From: Sutcliffiella rhizosphaerae
GTDB taxonomy: Bacteria > Bacillota > Bacilli > Bacillales > Bacillaceae_I
Assembly: GCF_917563925.1 (NCBI RefSeq)
Contig: NZ_CAKJTJ010000002.1
Span: forward strand, 248,001-312,000
DNA length: 64,000 nt
Direction: 5' to 3'
Program-made: the position numbers and the translations under genes
Notes under the pieces: model-generated
Databases searched by the model: none
What the model saw: the letters and a program-made list of their open reading frames with translations, nothing else
What the model was told of the DNA's origin: nothing
Part shown: positions 11,120-21,146 of the stretch, in pieces
Layout of the letters: every line of letters begins with the position of its first letter
Position numbering within the stretch: the first letter of the stretch is position 1

Positions 11120-12028
11120 TTAAACTGCAATTTTTTTTACAGTATTTTGTTTTTTTGCTTTTGTTTTATATGAAGATAAATATACACCACTAAAGATGAG
11201 AATTAAACCAAAAAGCATATGAAATGTTATTTCTTCTTGTAAAAGAAAACTCCCCCAAACCATTGCAGTAATTGGCACAAGGTAAGTAACAAGTGATGCA
11301 AACTCCGCACTTCCTTCTTTCACCATATAATAATATAGAAGATAGGCAATTCCTGAACCGAACACACCTAAACCTATTAAAGAAGCAATTGTGATAGAAT
11401 TTCCAATGGCTACAAATCCATCTGGTTGAAAAAAAAGCATTACTATTCCCGATATTATCCCTGCCATTGCAAGGGTAGCAAAAGAAATGATGGTAATAGG
11501 AATATTTTGAAGGTATTTTCTGCTAAGGTGTGCACCATAACCATAACAGATTGTAGCGCCAAGCATGGTCCCAACTCCAAGTAAATTGTCGTGAAACAAT
11601 TGAACGATATTAAGCTCAAGCAAAACAAGAATTCCAAAAAAGCCTACAGTAATCCCCAACCATTGCATTCTTTCCAATTTACTTGAGAATATAAAATAAC
11701 CGATTATTATTGTCCAAATTGGAGTAGTAGCATTTATGACAGAAGCCATACTACTACTAATACTTGTCTCACTTATGGCAATAAGTGCCCACGGAAGTGC
11801 ATTATTTAGAAGTGCAATGAAAAATATCGGAGTAATAGGTATTTTTTTTAGTCCACTTAACTTCTTTTGAACAATTAGAAGTATTAGCAAAGTTACTGCA
11901 CCAAAAAAACATCTCCAAAATACTACCCCTAGAACACCTAAGTCCAACAAAAGTAATTTTATAAACAAAAAGGACATTCCCCATATCAAGCTTAAAGTCA
12001 ACAAAGCCAAATATAATCGTTTCATCAT
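11120..12028 (-). CDS. EamA/DMT family transporter
   Basis: About 302 residues with ten predicted membrane segments arranged as two EamA repeats, typical of the drug/metabolite transporter superfamily. The N-terminal SLIWGMSFLFIK motif and ATTPIWTIIIGY stretch are characteristic. Direction and substrate are unknown; relatives export amino acids or metabolites. The 17-bp gap suggests co-transcription with the HAD gene downstream. Start set at ATG 12028, five bases after AGGTGG. Confidence 0.8.
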   Translation of the reverse strand: MMKRLYLALLTLSLIWGMSFLFIKLLLLDLGVLGVVFWRCFFGAVTLLILLIVQKKLSGLKKIPITPIFFIALLNNALPWALIAISETSISSSMASVINATTPIWTIIIGYFIFSSKLERMQWLGITVGFFGILVLLELNIVQLFHDNLLGVGTMLGATICYGYGAHLSRKYLQNIPITIISFATLAMAGIISGIVMLFFQPDGFVAIGNSITIASLIGLGVFGSGIAYLLYYYMVKEGSAEFASLVTYLVPITAMVWGSFLLQEEITFHMLFGLILIFSGVYLSSYKTKAKKQNTVKKIAV

Positions 12029-12329
12029 GTTTACCACCTTAATTCTTTAGTGTTTCGAAATAAGTTTATTTTAAACTACATGAATGAAAGGATTACTGTC
12101 AATATAAATTTGCTTGAAAGCGCGTAACAAATACTACTTTGGCTTATTCCCAATAGAACATTTATATGTTACTCTGTAGTTAACCATACGCAGTATGCAC
12201 AAATTCAATGTATCTTTTCATGCCCTTTGTACCTAATTTCGTATTTTTTCCAGTAAAGTTTTTTGCTGTTTGATGCATATTAACTAATAACAAACAGAAC
12301 GAATTAAACGTACAAGGAGTGAAATTCTA

Positions 12330-12401
12330 ATGTTAAGAAGACTACGAAGGAAACTGCTGCGGAGAATGAATGATATACTCAAAAGAAAAACGATAGCCTA
12401 A
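12330..12401 (+). CDS. Possible 23-residue Arg/Lys-rich peptide
   Basis: A short frame with a strong ribosome-binding site (AAGGAGTG, 7 bases before ATG). It encodes a peptide starting MLRRLRRKLLRRM and ending in KRKTIA; 10 of 23 residues are Arg or Lys, with leucines spaced as in an amphipathic helix. An inverted repeat GAGTCCT/AGGACTC follows about 10 bases after the stop. It may be a real small protein, a leader peptide or chance. I do not recognise it. Confidence 0.4.
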   Translation: MLRRLRRKLLRRMNDILKRKTIA

Positions 12402-12841
12402 GACTTCACTTAATGAGTCCTTCATTTGGAGGACTCTTACATATTTATATAAACTAAATTTTACAAAGAAAAAAAGGATAATTATAATAAATATAACCTT
12501 GGTCAATATTGGTAAAGTATGCAAAAGAATACGATGGGAAATATAGAATAGAACCTCGTACCAGTAAAATACATGAATTATTCGTTCTTATCGTATATAA
12601 TAAAGGTTACGAACGGCACAATTGCCATTGTACGGCTTTTTACATACATAGCCACCTTGATAGGATGTTTTTTCAATATGCGTTGTCTTTTTGTTTGGGT
12701 TATGTGCATAGGATCAAGAACATTTTAGGTTCGCCGGACACTTCAACACATATTCCACTCAACAAATAACTATAGATACAAACTTCACTGCTTCCAAGAG
12801 CAGCTGAAAATTAAGAAAGAATTTATTAAGGAGAGATTTGA
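12402..12841. other. Intergenic stretch upstream of rpoY
   Basis: Begins with the inverted repeat GAGTCCT/AGGACTC just after the small basic frame, then AT-rich sequence with no supported gene. An 86-codon frame starting at 12509 lacks a ribosome-binding site. The rpoY-rnjA promoter must lie here; I cannot assign its boxes with confidence. Confidence 0.4.
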
Positions 12842-13051
12842 ATGATTTTTAAAGTTTATTATCAAGAAGACATTACAGAAGCACCTGTAAGAGAAAAAAC
12901 GGAAGCTCTTTATGTGGAAGCTTCAGCAGTTTATGAAGTTCGCAGAAAACTTTATGACAAACCATACAACATTGAGTTCATCCAAGAAGTTTCAGGGAAT
13001 TTCTATGAGTATGAAAAACAATCAGAAAACTTTAAAGTATTGGAGATTTGA
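12842..13051 (+). CDS. rpoY: RNA polymerase epsilon subunit
   Basis: A 69-residue protein matching B. subtilis RpoY (YkzG) in length and in the blocks [21 protein letters not shown] and [12 protein letters not shown]. It is a small accessory subunit of RNA polymerase in Firmicutes. Start supported by AAGGAG. Only 6 bp separate it from rnjA, the conserved pair in Bacillaceae. Confidence 0.92.
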   Translation: MIFKVYYQEDITEAPVREKTEALYVEASAVYEVRRKLYDKPYNIEFIQEVSGNFYEYEKQSENFKVLEI

Positions 13052-13057
13052 TAGACA

Positions 13058-14725
13058 ATGAAATTTGTAAAAAACAACCAAGCTGCGGTATTCGCTTTAG
13101 GCGGTCTAGGTGAGATCGGGAAGAACACCTATGCAGTCCAGTTTCAGGATGAAATCATCCTAATCGATGCCGGTATTAAATTCCCTGAAGACGAATTACT
13201 GGGAATAGACTATGTTATACCAGATTACACATATATAGTGAAAAATCAGGAAAAAATCAAAGGTCTTTTTGTTACTCACGGTCACGAAGATCATATTGGT
13301 GGAATTCCATACCTTTTACGTGAAGTGGATATACCGGTTTATGGAGGCAAATTAGCACTTGGACTAATAAAAAATAAACTAGAAGAACATGGACTTTTAC
13401 GTAAAGCTAAATTAATTGAAATTCAAGAAGATGACATCATTAAGTTCCGTAAAACATCTGTTACTTTTTTCCGTACTACACACAGTATCCCTGATTCCTA
13501 TGGAGTAGTTGTTAAAACTCCACAAGGAAATATCGTACACACTGGTGATTTTAAGTTTGACTTTACTCCTGTAGGTGAGCCTGCCAATCTAACAAAAATG
13601 GCTGAGATAGGAAAGGAAGGTGTCCTTTGTCTTCTTTCCGATAGTACCAACAGTGAGATTCCTGATTTCACCATGTCTGAACGAAAAGTAGGTGACAGTA
13701 TTCAGGATATATTCCGTAAGGTTGATGGAAGGGTCATTTTTGCTACTTTTGCATCCAATATTCACCGCCTTCAACAAGTGACAGAGGCTGCTGTTGCTCA
13801 CGGAAGAAAAATCGCTGTTTTTGGCCGTAGCATGGAAGCTGCTATAAATATTGGACAAGACCTTGGGTATATTAGTGCTCCTAAAGATACATTTATTGAA
13901 GCAAATCAAATTAACCGATTACCAGCAAATAAGGTTACCATTTTATGTACGGGTAGTCAGGGTGAACCAATGGCAGCACTGTCAAGAATTGCTAATGGTA
14001 CACACCGACAAATTCAAATAATCCCTGGAGATACAGTGGTATTCTCGTCCTCTCCTATTCCTGGTAACACTTTAAGTGTGAACCGTACTATCAATATGCT
14101 GTTCCGTGCAGGTGCAGATGTTATTCATGGTTCATTAAGCGATATTCACACTTCCGGACACGGTGGACAACAAGAACAGAAGCTGATGCTACGCCTAATC
14201 AAACCAAAATACTTCGTGCCGATTCATGGGGAATATCGTATGCAAATTACCCACAAGCAACTTGCTGTTGATTGCGGTGTTCCAGTCGAAAACTGCTTTG
14301 TAATGGATAATGGAGAAGTCTTAGCTCTTGGTGAAGATGAAGCTTCAGTAGCAGGAAAAATTCCATCTGGCAATGTATATATTGATGGAAACGGAATTGG
14401 CGACATCGGAAATATCGTATTACGCGACCGCCGAATTCTTTCTGAAGAAGGACTAGTAGTCGTGGTGGTAAGCATCAATATGAAGGACTTCAAGATTGCT
14501 TCTGGACCAGATATCATTTCACGTGGCTTCGTCTATATGAGAGAATCAGGTGATCTAATAAATGATGCACAAGCTCTGATTTCCAAACATTTAAATAAAA
14601 TTATGGAGCGCCGTACAACACAGTGGTCTGAAATTAAAAATGAAATCACAGATACGCTAGCACCGTTCCTATATGAAAAAACGAAGCGCCGTCCAATGAT
14701 TCTCCCAATCATTATGGAAGTCTAA
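13058..14725 (+). CDS. rnjA: Ribonuclease J1
   Basis: Metallo-beta-lactamase/beta-CASP ribonuclease with 5'-3' exo- and endonuclease activity, central to mRNA decay and 16S rRNA maturation. The 555 residues are the size of B. subtilis RNase J1. The zinc motif HGHEDH is at 74-79, and the beta-CASP part includes [23 protein letters not shown] and the HTSGH and PIHGEYR motifs. Translated after rpoY, with a terminator downstream. Confidence 0.97.
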   Translation: MKFVKNNQAAVFALGGLGEIGKNTYAVQFQDEIILIDAGIKFPEDELLGIDYVIPDYTYIVKNQEKIKGLFVTHGHEDHIGGIPYLLREVDIPVYGGKLALGLIKNKLEEHGLLRKAKLIEIQEDDIIKFRKTSVTFFRTTHSIPDSYGVVVKTPQGNIVHTGDFKFDFTPVGEPANLTKMAEIGKEGVLCLLSDSTNSEIPDFTMSERKVGDSIQDIFRKVDGRVIFATFASNIHRLQQVTEAAVAHGRKIAVFGRSMEAAINIGQDLGYISAPKDTFIEANQINRLPANKVTILCTGSQGEPMAALSRIANGTHRQIQIIPGDTVVFSSSPIPGNTLSVNRTINMLFRAGADVIHGSLSDIHTSGHGGQQEQKLMLRLIKPKYFVPIHGEYRMQITHKQLAVDCGVPVENCFVMDNGEVLALGEDEASVAGKIPSGNVYIDGNGIGDIGNIVLRDRRILSEEGLVVVVVSINMKDFKIASGPDIISRGFVYMRESGDLINDAQALISKHLNKIMERRTTQWSEIKNEITDTLAPFLYEKTKRRPMILPIIMEV

Positions 14726-14756
14726 ATCACTTCCCCATACTATTAGGGAATTCAGA

Positions 14757-14791
14757 CTGTAGTCAACCTAAAGGTTGTCTACAGTTTTTTT
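14757..14791 (+). terminator. Terminator of rpoY-rnjA
   Basis: Arms CTGTAGTCAACC and GGTTGTCTACAG pair with one T-T mismatch around a TAAA loop, followed by seven T residues. Confidence 0.85.
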
Positions 14792-14846
14792 ATGGACCTA
14801 AACACTACGAAATAACTACTGTAGGTCAGTTAAACTTTCCTTACAC

Positions 14847-14880
14847 AAAAAAATACCCAGTAAGAAAAAACCTTACTGGA
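14847..14880 (-). terminator. Terminator of ktrC
   Basis: Minus strand CCAGTAAG/CTTACTGG stem with a 7-base loop, then GTATTTTTTT. It lies just behind the ktrC stop and faces the rnjA terminator. Confidence 0.85.
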
Positions 14881-14887
14881 TAATCTT

Positions 14888-15553
14888 TTACTCTTCTACT
14901 AGCTTCTTTTCAAACCTATTTATATCCTTATCTGCACCAATAACAATTAATATATCACCCTTTAGAATAACATCTGTTGCCTGTGGCGATACGATAATTT
15001 CCCTACCACGCTTAATAGCTACTATGTTTATACCATATTTAGCCCGGATATCTAAATCAATGAGTGTAAATCCGTCAAGTCTGCGGCTCGCTACAATTTC
15101 CACTATACTATGTTCATCAGATAACTCCAGATAATCTAAGACATTATTAGAAACGATATTATGGGCAATACGCCTTCCCATATCTCTTTCTGGATGTACA
15201 ACCTGATCTGCACCAATTTTCTTTAGCACCTTTTCATGATAATCATTAGTAGCTTTTACCGTAACTTTTTTTACACCCAATTCTTTTAAAATTAACGTGG
15301 TAAGTATACTTGCTTGTATATTATCACCAATTGCCACTATGACATGATCAAAATTACGAATACCTAAACTCTTCAGAACAGCTTCATCTGTAGTATCTCC
15401 TACTACTGCATGTGAAGCGATGTGGGCAAATTGGTTTACTTTTTCTACATCATTATCAATGGCAAGTACTTCTACACCCTCATCACTTAGAGCTTTTACC
15501 ATACTTCCTCCGAAACGACCTAACCCAATTACGGCAAACTCTTTTCTATTCAA
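14888..15553 (-). CDS. ktrC: Potassium channel gating subunit KtrC
   Basis: Cytosolic RCK/TrkA protein that gates a Ktr potassium transporter. It has an N-terminal Rossmann domain with GLGRFGGS (nucleotide binding) and a C-terminal RCK_C domain, which in B. subtilis KtrC binds cyclic di-AMP. The 221 residues follow B. subtilis KtrC (YkqB) closely. No membrane partner is nearby; KtrD is also encoded elsewhere in B. subtilis. Start is TTG 15553 with TGGAGGAAG upstream. Confidence 0.92.
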   Translation of the reverse strand: MNRKEFAVIGLGRFGGSMVKALSDEGVEVLAIDNDVEKVNQFAHIASHAVVGDTTDEAVLKSLGIRNFDHVIVAIGDNIQASILTTLILKELGVKKVTVKATNDYHEKVLKKIGADQVVHPERDMGRRIAHNIVSNNVLDYLELSDEHSIVEIVASRRLDGFTLIDLDIRAKYGINIVAIKRGREIIVSPQATDVILKGDILIVIGADKDINRFEKKLVEE

Positions 15554-15691
15554 AATACTTCCTCCAATGAATGGACTTAATGAGATTTTTTATATATTTT
15601 ACCACAATAATCTACTCTATAATAAATGTAAATATATTATCGGCAATTTCAATTTAAACTAGAAGGCAAAAAGAATGTTGTAATTTTCACC

Positions 15692-15732
15692 AAAAAATAA
15701 AGACCAAATCATACTAAGATTTGATCTTTATT
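15692..15732 (-). terminator. Terminator of the ABC exporter pair
   Basis: Minus strand AAAGATCAAATC and GATTTGGTCTTT form a 12-bp stem with one mismatch, followed by ATTTTTTGG. Confidence 0.8.
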
Positions 15733-15750
15733 TTTACTTTTTCTTATTAG

Positions 15751-17598
15751 TCAACTTACGTCTAACATCGTAAATTGTGCTTTTACTAGACGATAATAAA
15801 TGCCCTCATGATTCATAAGTTGGTCATGGTTTCCTTGTTCCATAATGTTCCCATGATCAAGAACAATAATATTATCTGCTTCACGTATGGTAGAAAGTCG
15901 ATGTGCAATAATGATTGCTGTTCGCCCTTTCAAAAGTTGTTTAAGCGCCTGTTGAATTTGCATTTCGGTTTCCGTATCAATACTTGCTGTTGCTTCATCA
16001 AGAATAATTATGCTCGGATCTGCTAAAAGAGCGCGGGCAAAGGAAATCAACTGTCTTTCACCAACAGATAATACATTTCCTCTTTCCTCTACCTCTGTTT
16101 CATACCCGTTCTTTAATCTTTCAATGAAAGCATTAGCACCCACCGCTTCCGCAGCAGCCTTGACTTCTTCATCTGTTGCTGTTGGACGACCAAAGCGGAT
16201 ATTGTCGTTGATTGTTCCAGAAAATATGAATGTATCTTGCAAAACAACACTAATTTGAGATCGTAAACTTTTTAGAGAAATATCTTTGATATTATGACCA
16301 TCAATTAATACTTCTCCTCCAGTTGCATCATAAAAACGAGAAATTAAATTCGCAATGGTTGTTTTCCCTGAACCAGTATGCCCAACTAATGCTACTGTTT
16401 GGCCAGCTTCCATCTTCAAAGAAATTTTATTCAGTGCTTTTCTTTTACTATCATATGAGAATTCTACATCCTTAAATTCAATTTCACCGTTGATAGTCTC
16501 GATTTGAACTGCATCCTCTTTTTCGTCAACAATTGGTTTCTCATCTAAAAATTCAAAGATACGTTCTGAAGAGGCCATCCCAACTAAAAGCATATTGTAT
16601 AGCTGTCCAAGCCTTGAAATTGGCTCCCAAAACATCCCTAAGTAAAAAGCGAAGGAGATGAACACCCCAACTGTTAAAGAGCTAGATCCACCTGTTAGGT
16701 TTACTTGAATTAAATACGCACCAAACCAGATAAGTATCACTGTACCAACTGCATTTGTCATTTCTACAAACGGTCTAAAGATAGCATTTTGTCTTGTTGC
16801 GTTTTTCCAAGACTCAAAGTTCTCAGAATTAATACGGTCAAAAAAGCCCATATTTTCACGTTCTTGAGTAAAAGATTGTGTAACGCGAATTCCTTGAATA
16901 CTCTCATTTAAATGGGAATTTAACATAGCTTGCTTGATGCGAACGTCTTGCCAAGCTCTTCTAATTTTTCGTCGAAGACTTGTAGAAATGAAGAACATTA
17001 GTGGCAATATTATAAGGATGGCTGTAGCAAGCTCTGGACTTAAAATAAACAAGATTACTACTATACCTATTAATAAGATAAAATCCATTAACAGATTAAT
17101 GACACCGTTCGTAAATAATTCTTGCAGAGAGTTAATATCATTCATTATTCTAACAAGAATAGAGCCCGCAGAACGCTGGTCAAAAAACCTATGTGAGAGA
17201 CCTTGTACATGTGAAAACAGATGTTTTCGCAAATCATAGATGACTTTTTGTCCAAGCATATTCATCCATCGTATTCTAAAAGCATTAGCAACATAGGAAA
17301 CTAGATACAAAGCTCCTACAACAATAGCAAGTTTCGTTAAAAGATCCATATCCTTTTGTGCTATTGCATCATCATACAGATATTTCCCTATTATTATTGG
17401 AATAGCTAATCGAACTCCTGTTGCAATAAGCATCGTAATTATTGCAAGTGGCAGCAATGTTTTTGAATATGGTTTCATATATGCTAATAAACGCCACATC
17501 TGCTTCCAATTAAATGGCTTTTCAATTGCTTGATCAGTAGAATAATAGAATCTTTTCTTTACATTATCATTTAATTCAATTTTGTGCTTTCTACGCAT
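15751..17598 (-). CDS. ABC exporter half-transporter, YheH-type partner
   Basis: 615-residue half-transporter with six membrane segments and a nucleotide-binding domain. Walker A is GHTGSGKT and Walker B IIILDEAT with the catalytic Glu, but the signature motif is LSVGERQ instead of LSGGQ. This non-consensus signature is typical of one half of heterodimeric drug exporters (LmrD, BmrD/YheH, TM288). With the upstream gene, 16 bp away, it should form one exporter. The substrate is unknown; a multidrug or lipid role is likely. In B. subtilis no such pair sits between ktrC and ykuV, as I recall. Confidence 0.85.
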   Translation of the reverse strand: MRRKHKIELNDNVKKRFYYSTDQAIEKPFNWKQMWRLLAYMKPYSKTLLPLAIITMLIATGVRLAIPIIIGKYLYDDAIAQKDMDLLTKLAIVVGALYLVSYVANAFRIRWMNMLGQKVIYDLRKHLFSHVQGLSHRFFDQRSAGSILVRIMNDINSLQELFTNGVINLLMDFILLIGIVVILFILSPELATAILIILPLMFFISTSLRRKIRRAWQDVRIKQAMLNSHLNESIQGIRVTQSFTQERENMGFFDRINSENFESWKNATRQNAIFRPFVEMTNAVGTVILIWFGAYLIQVNLTGGSSSLTVGVFISFAFYLGMFWEPISRLGQLYNMLLVGMASSERIFEFLDEKPIVDEKEDAVQIETINGEIEFKDVEFSYDSKRKALNKISLKMEAGQTVALVGHTGSGKTTIANLISRFYDATGGEVLIDGHNIKDISLKSLRSQISVVLQDTFIFSGTINDNIRFGRPTATDEEVKAAAEAVGANAFIERLKNGYETEVEERGNVLSVGERQLISFARALLADPSIIILDEATASIDTETEMQIQQALKQLLKGRTAIIIAHRLSTIREADNIIVLDHGNIMEQGNHDQLMNHEGIYYRLVKAQFTMLDVS

Positions 17599-17614
17599 GT
17601 TTTCTCACCTGCCT

Positions 17615-19369
17615 TTAATTAGTCTGAGTTGCCAAAACCGCCTTTTGGTCTTTATACTGAATATCATATATACGACGATATGCGCCATTTTTCCCTACGA
17701 GTTCGTCATGTGTTCCTCTTTCAATTACTTTACCTTCCTCTAACACTAAAATTTCATCTGCATGTTTTAAGGAAGATATTCGATGAGCAATAATAAATGT
17801 AGTCCTTCCTGATAATGCTCCTTTAAGCTCTCTTTGAATATTAAACTCTGTTTGCATATCTACAGCACTCGTCGCATCGTCCAATACTAGAATACTAGGA
17901 TCCAGAATAAGAGCACGGGCTATGGCTATCCTTTGCTTTTGTCCACCAGAAAGTCCCATACCTCTTTCGCCAAGCATCGTATCATAGCCATCTGGCAACT
18001 CCATTATAAAATCATGGGCTTGAGCCATCTTGGCTGCACGGACAATTTCATCCATCGTTGCATTCGGCCTTCCATAGGCAATATTTGATTTAATGGTAGA
18101 TGAGAATAAAAACGATTCCTGAAGTACAAAGCCAATTTGATTGCGCAATGTATATAATGAATAATTTTTAACTTCTTCGCCGTCCACTAGAATTCTACCA
18201 GATTGAGGTTCATAAAATCTGGTAATCAACTGAGTTATACTTGTTTTTCCAGAACCAGTTGCACCAATTAATCCTATTTGCTTTCCTGGTGGTGCATCAA
18301 ACGTAACATCTTCAAGTGCTTTTTTATCTTCATTAGGATATTGAAATGTAACATTTTCAAACGTTACATGACCGTTTAGTTTTGAAACATCTTTTGCTTC
18401 TGGGTGATCTTGAATATCTTCATTTGCATCTAATATTTCTAGAAGCCTTTCTCCAGATGCTTTAGCCTGTGAAAACTGGTTAATAACGAAACCAAGGTTT
18501 GCAATTGGCCATACGATATACCAGATTAGTGAGAAAAATGCTACTAGTCCACCAGCTGTTAATGTTCCGTTAATGACTAAATAACCACCAAATGAAATTA
18601 ACCCTACTACACAGGCGTTCCCGATAAATTCCATGAGAGGGAAATACTTTGCCCAAATATTTGCTGTTGTGATGTACTTATCTTTATAATCCTCATTAGA
18701 ATTGTTAAATTTCCCTATTTGATAATCTTCTCTTGAAAGTGATTTTACTGTATTAATACCACTAATATTTTCTTGTACATTCGTGTTTAATTTTCCAAAA
18801 GACTTCCTAATACCACGAAATGCAGGATGCACCCTTTTGTCAAATCGGTAAGTAATGAATGCAAGAAAAGGCATAGCAATTAGTGTTACGAAGGTCAGCG
18901 CTACTGAATAATAAAACATTAAGCTTAAACTAATAGTCACAAGTAATACAAATCGAATCAATTCTGCAAAACCAAAAGACAAGAAAAATCGGAATCCCTC
19001 TACATCCGCAGTTAGTCTTGACATCAAATCTCCTGTTTTTGCATTATCATAATATCTAAATGGTAAAAATTGCAGTTTTTCATACAATTCATTTCGAAGT
19101 CGATACACCGACCGTATTCCAAATAAATCTCCTAAAAACTGATTGTAATACGTAAATACCCCTTTTAAAGCCATTATTCCAAGAAACCCTATTGCAATAT
19201 AAGGTATGTAGTGGAATTGTTGCTTACTAATTACCTCATCAATTGTCAATTGTAATATTACTGGGTAAATGACCGTTATGACCGTTACTAGTAATAAAAA
19301 AACTAAGGACAAGTAAAAGCTTTTACGATAAGGCCAATAGAAGTCCTTTAACTTCTTAAATGTCTCCAC
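17615..19369 (-). CDS. ABC exporter half-transporter, YheI-type partner
   Basis: 584-residue half-transporter with six membrane segments and a nucleotide-binding domain. Walker A GATGSGKT and signature LSGGQKQ are canonical, but Walker B reads ILVLDDAT: the catalytic Glu is replaced by Asp. Together with the LSVGERQ signature of its partner this makes one degenerate ATP site and one intact site, as in heterodimeric exporters. Start has AAAGGAGG upstream. First gene of the pair; its own promoter is expected in the 19370-19730 gap. Confidence 0.87.
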   Translation of the reverse strand: METFKKLKDFYWPYRKSFYLSLVFLLLVTVITVIYPVILQLTIDEVISKQQFHYIPYIAIGFLGIMALKGVFTYYNQFLGDLFGIRSVYRLRNELYEKLQFLPFRYYDNAKTGDLMSRLTADVEGFRFFLSFGFAELIRFVLLVTISLSLMFYYSVALTFVTLIAMPFLAFITYRFDKRVHPAFRGIRKSFGKLNTNVQENISGINTVKSLSREDYQIGKFNNSNEDYKDKYITTANIWAKYFPLMEFIGNACVVGLISFGGYLVINGTLTAGGLVAFFSLIWYIVWPIANLGFVINQFSQAKASGERLLEILDANEDIQDHPEAKDVSKLNGHVTFENVTFQYPNEDKKALEDVTFDAPPGKQIGLIGATGSGKTSITQLITRFYEPQSGRILVDGEEVKNYSLYTLRNQIGFVLQESFLFSSTIKSNIAYGRPNATMDEIVRAAKMAQAHDFIMELPDGYDTMLGERGMGLSGGQKQRIAIARALILDPSILVLDDATSAVDMQTEFNIQRELKGALSGRTTFIIAHRISSLKHADEILVLEEGKVIERGTHDELVGKNGAYRRIYDIQYKDQKAVLATQTN

Positions 19370-19730
19370 ATGTATTCCCTCCTTTGTTTACTCATGCTGG
19401 AAAATATAAGATAGTATCTAATATATCGACTTTCGAAATAATTATCCAGTCTTTTTCGGAAAAATTTAAATTATTTATACACTAATTGTATCGCTTTATT
19501 TTACATTTGGAATGGGATAAGAAGTTGGAAATTTTCTACGTCTTTAGACGGAGAAGCCAGACCATACAAAAGAATTACCTTATAAAGATAATGCTATGAA
19601 GATTACATCGATTTATATTCTACTTTAGTTAACAGATAGATTGTCGAGGACTTTCAAATGCACTTTCCGTAAGATTGATTAGATAAAAAAAGAATTACCC
19701 ATTTAAGGATAATCCTTTTTTTATCTAACA
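19370..19730. other. Intergenic stretch before the ABC pair
   Basis: No gene is supported. The right end (about 19684-19728) is the ykuV terminator: AAGGATTA/TAATTCTT with A and T tracts on the two sides. A similar AGAATTACC..AAGATAAT string at about 19572-19596 looks like a decayed second copy of that hairpin. Confidence 0.5.
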
Positions 19731-20180
19731 TTATTTTTCACTTTCACCTAGAACACGGTTAACACGTTTTTCAAGCATTTTCATTCCACTGCCTCCAGCT
19801 TGGAAATGACGCAGGTTTCCTTCTGCATCAAATACATAATATGCTGGAACATATTGATTTTCAAAGGCATCCGTTAGTTTATGTTCGTTATCAATAAAAA
19901 TGGGCTGCGTAATATCGTGTTCACTTGCAGTTTTATTAATACACTCCATGTTAAGGTCATCCTCAGAGCGAGGCATATGTACTGCTACAACATTTAACTT
20001 ATCTTTGTAATTATCTCGAAATTCATTTACTTGTGGCATTGCCTCTTTACATAAATGACAACTGACAGACCAAAAGTGAATGAGAGTTGGTTTATTTCCT
20101 ACTAATTCTTCTTTTGTAACTTGTCCATTTAACCATTCTGTAGCACCTGACAACTCAGGCATCGGGGAGCGTAGTTTCAT
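19731..20180 (-). CDS. ykuV: Thiol-disulfide oxidoreductase YkuV
   Basis: Cytosolic thioredoxin-like protein of 149 residues, almost identical in layout to B. subtilis YkuV. The redox motif is C41-H-L-C44 and the cis-proline loop reads VPAYYVF. Known members reduce disulfides and are thought to work with the adjacent peroxiredoxin. It lacks a signal peptide. It follows ykuU after a terminator-like hairpin, so it may be expressed at a lower level or from read-through. Confidence 0.93.
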   Translation of the reverse strand: MKLRSPMPELSGATEWLNGQVTKEELVGNKPTLIHFWSVSCHLCKEAMPQVNEFRDNYKDKLNVVAVHMPRSEDDLNMECINKTASEHDITQPIFIDNEHKLTDAFENQYVPAYYVFDAEGNLRHFQAGGSGMKMLEKRVNRVLGESEK

Positions 20181-20221
20181 AAGCTAATTACCTCCAATAT
20201 AAGCATTATGTATTGCAAGAA

Positions 20222-20249
20222 AAGGCCTAACGGATACGTTAGACCTTAT
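20222..20249 (-). terminator. Hairpin between ykuU and ykuV
   Basis: Minus strand AAGGTCTAACG and CGTTAGGCCTT pair around TATC with one mismatch, followed by TTCTT. The T tract is short, so partial read-through into ykuV is likely. Coordinates may be off by one. Confidence 0.65.
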
Positions 20250-20265
20250 TCTATGTTAACAAAAA

Positions 20266-20808
20266 TTATAGAGTAGCTTGTCCAGGCTTCCAGTTAGCTG
20301 GGCAAAGTCCACCAGTTTGTAATGCTTGAAGAACACGTAGTGTCTCTTCTACATCACGACCAATGTTGTTGTGGAAAACTGTTTGGTATTGTAGTTCACC
20401 TTCAGGGCTGATGATGAATAGACCACGAAGTGCAATACCTTCGTCTTCAATTAGCACACCATAGTCACGGGATACAGCGTGGTTTGTATCTGCAGCTAAT
20501 GGATATTTTAATTCACCAAGACCATTATCTTTACGGTCTGTGTTAATCCATGCTAAGTGGGTATGGATAGTATCAGTGGATACACCGATAATTTCTGCAT
20601 CTAAGTCTTCAAATTCGTCATAACGATCAGACATAGCTGTGATTTCAGTTGGACAAACGAAAGTGAAATCCATTGGATAGAAGAAAAGAACTGTCCACTT
20701 GTCGTTTTTCATGTTTTCTTCTAAGCTTACTTTTCCGAATTCTTTGTTTGATAAAACAGCATCCATTTCAAAACGTGGAGCTTGTTTACCTACCATACGT
20801 TCTGCCAT
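20266..20808 (-). CDS. ykuU: 2-Cys peroxiredoxin YkuU
   Basis: Typical 2-Cys (AhpC/Prx1) peroxidase of 180 residues. The peroxidatic cysteine is C52 in DFTFVCPTE and the resolving cysteine about C169 in GGLCPANW. It reduces hydrogen peroxide and organic peroxides, probably recharged by thioredoxin or YkuV. Start set at ATG 20808 after TGGAGGGATT; an 18-residue longer frame has no ribosome-binding site and would disrupt the family N-terminus MAERMVGKQAPRF. Confidence 0.95.
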   Translation of the reverse strand: MAERMVGKQAPRFEMDAVLSNKEFGKVSLEENMKNDKWTVLFFYPMDFTFVCPTEITAMSDRYDEFEDLDAEIIGVSTDTIHTHLAWINTDRKDNGLGELKYPLAADTNHAVSRDYGVLIEDEGIALRGLFIISPEGELQYQTVFHNNIGRDVEETLRVLQALQTGGLCPANWKPGQATL

Positions 20809-21146
20809 TTGTAAATCCCTCCAAGTTGTAATTTCAATGAGAATATTAAAGAAAATTCTCATTTAAAAAAATAATCAACAATGACTATTATATACTTCCA
20901 CTTATTTTTAGTCAATGTTAAATAATAATTAATTTAATTTAGGTTTTTGCATTCTTTTTAATCCCTTTGTTGGTATGCCCTTTTTGCAAAAAAATCATCC
21001 TAAGGATTTATATTATCATTCTTTTATGTGAGAACAAAATAAAATGCATTCCTTGTAGATATTACGATAATTATTTGGATTTCCCTATAAAATACTTTAT
21101 AATTCCATAATAGAAATTATTATCTCAACTAAAAAGGAGAGGAAAA

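Noticed and set aside
12509-12769. 86-codon frame between the small basic peptide and rpoY
   Set aside because: TTG start without ribosome-binding site, odd composition with no family likeness; probably chance in an AT-rich gap.
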